The notes below the pieces were generated by a model. That model did not search any database. It worked only from the letters and a program-made list of their open reading frames with translations, and was not told the origin of the DNA. The position numbers and the translations under genes are program-made. Source: Chryseolinea serpens (GTDB taxonomy: Bacteria > Bacteroidota > Bacteroidia > Cytophagales > Cyclobacteriaceae). Taken from it: a stretch of DNA of 64,000 nucleotides. Within the stretch, counting starts at the first letter, position 1, and each line of letters starts with the position of its first letter. The stretch spans positions 1,108,091-1,172,090 of the forward strand of contig NZ_FQWQ01000003.1 in assembly GCF_900129725.1 (NCBI RefSeq), in the 5' to 3' direction. Of this stretch, positions 63,269 to 64,000 are shown in pieces.

Positions 63269-64000
63269 TTGGAGACTTTTAAAAGTTTTGAATCAAAATT
63301 ATACACCGTAAACGACCATTCCTTCACGGATATTGCTTTGGAATTATTCCGTTTTCAAGCGGCGAACAACCCCCTCTATAAAACCTTCATCCACCACCTC
63401 TCTATTGACCCGAATGGGGTGAAAACGTTGGAAGAAATTCCCTTTTTTCCCATTTCTTTTTTCAAAACGCATAGTGTGCAGACGGGAGCATGGCAACCGC
63501 AGACCGTGTTCACCAGCAGCGGCACCACCGGGAGTGTGACCAGCCGCCATTTTGTTCGTGATCTTGACTTTTACCTGCGCCACTCGCAACGCTGTTTCGA
63601 ATCTTTTTTCGGTCCCCTCAGCGACTATCATTTCCTGGCCCTGTTGCCATCCTATCTCGAACGCCAGGGCTCGTCGCTCATCGCCATGATGGACCATTTT
63701 ATCCGCGAGAGCCAATCACCCTGGTCGGCATTCTATTTACAAGACGTAGACAAACTCTTGCGCGACCTGGAAGCCCTTCGCCGCGACCACCGCAAGGTGA
63801 TCCTATGGGGTGTTTCCTTTGCGCTGCTGGACCTGGCCGAACGCGCTCCACGCGACCTGCGCCCCTTTATGATCTTCGAAACCGGGGGCATGAAAGGCCG
63901 CAAAAAAGAGATGACCCGCCAGGAACTGCACGGTATCCTTTCGGACGCTTTCCGCGTGGAAACCATCTACTCGGAATACGGCATGACGGAGCTACTTTCC
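63269..64000 (+). CDS. LuxE-like acyl-protein synthetase, partial at window edge
   Basis: From TTG 63269 the frame stays open for 244 codons to the last base, so the 3' part is outside. VFTSSGTTGSVTSRHFV is the adenylate-forming P-loop-like motif (S-S-G-T-T-G) and IFETGGMKGRKKEMTRQELH with YSEYGMTELLS matches the LuxE / acyl-protein synthetase branch, which activates a fatty acid as acyl-AMP for transfer to a protein or CoA. TTG is preferred because an in-frame stop lies at 63245 and no ATG comes before the first conserved block. The lux operon partners (LuxC, LuxD) are not visible here. Confidence 0.82.
   Translation, partial: METFKSFESKLYTVNDHSFTDIALELFRFQAANNPLYKTFIHHLSIDPNGVKTLEEIPFFPISFFKTHSVQTGAWQPQTVFTSSGTTGSVTSRHFVRDLDFYLRHSQRCFESFFGPLSDYHFLALLPSYLERQGSSLIAMMDHFIRESQSPWSAFYLQDVDKLLRDLEALRRDHRKVILWGVSFALLDLAERAPRDLRPFMIFETGGMKGRKKEMTRQELHGILSDAFRVETIYSEYGMTELLS

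Overview
The window looks like a chromosomal piece of a Bacteroidota bacterium, most likely order Cytophagales (an inference). The evidence is a SusC/SusD pair under an ECF sigma/FecR switch, a second ECF/FecR locus, STN domains, DUF5686, DUF4833, DUF4038-type glycoside hydrolase, Bacteroidota-style MacB/FtsX permeases with an N-terminal prefix domain, TAnnTTTG-type promoter boxes, and a sphingolipid operon. No rRNA, tRNA, CRISPR array, complete insertion sequence or prophage was recognised.

Region 1 (1-17 kb) is mixed. It holds a secreted PKD-like lipoprotein with a truncated paralogue beside it, a diheme cytochrome c, an AraC regulator, an apiosidase-like glycoside hydrolase, a frameshifted ORF6N gene and two small secreted proteins. 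It also has a hexuronate-type MFS transporter next to a ROK sugar kinase, a PadR/FtsX-permease pair, and a DegT aminotransferase/FucP-type transporter/RidA set. Region 2 (17-27.5 kb) is a nutrient-uptake locus: an ECF sigma factor divergent from fecR-susC-susD, closed by a perfect terminator and followed by a giant VCBS/ASPIC lipoprotein.

Region 3 (27.8-38.8 kb) is the most interesting part. Eleven tightly packed genes on one strand appear to encode a full route to inositol sphingolipids: serine palmitoyltransferase, a GNAT-type candidate ceramide synthase, an NAD-dependent candidate ceramide reductase, myo-inositol-1-phosphate synthase, a PgpA-type phosphatase, a CDP-alcohol phosphatidyltransferase, a fatty-acid-hydroxylase-like di-iron protein and an AUR1-like PAP2 transferase. 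GtrA, DUF5686 and DUF4833 proteins of unknown role are interleaved. The operon is followed by a frameshifted 23S-rRNA-IVP-like four-helix-bundle gene. That gene is flanked by oppositely oriented arrays of a degenerate CTGGCTCCTG repeat, which also occurs at two other intergenic sites and supplies the C-terminal tail of a TetR regulator.

Region 4 (40-64 kb) has a Cache-HAMP-GAF sensor without an output domain coupled to a porin, a WD40-like lipoprotein, an AlkB-family dioxygenase and a second FtsX permease. It then has an ECF/FecR/STN-barrel locus and housekeeping genes: DUF763, UMF1-type transporter, AMP nucleosidase, alanine dehydrogenase, a gamma-glutamylcyclotransferase-like protein and a fused branched-chain 2-oxoacid dehydrogenase E1. 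Two large inverted repeats, one a perfect 50-bp palindrome, lie between convergent genes. The right edge cuts a LuxE-like acyl-protein synthetase.
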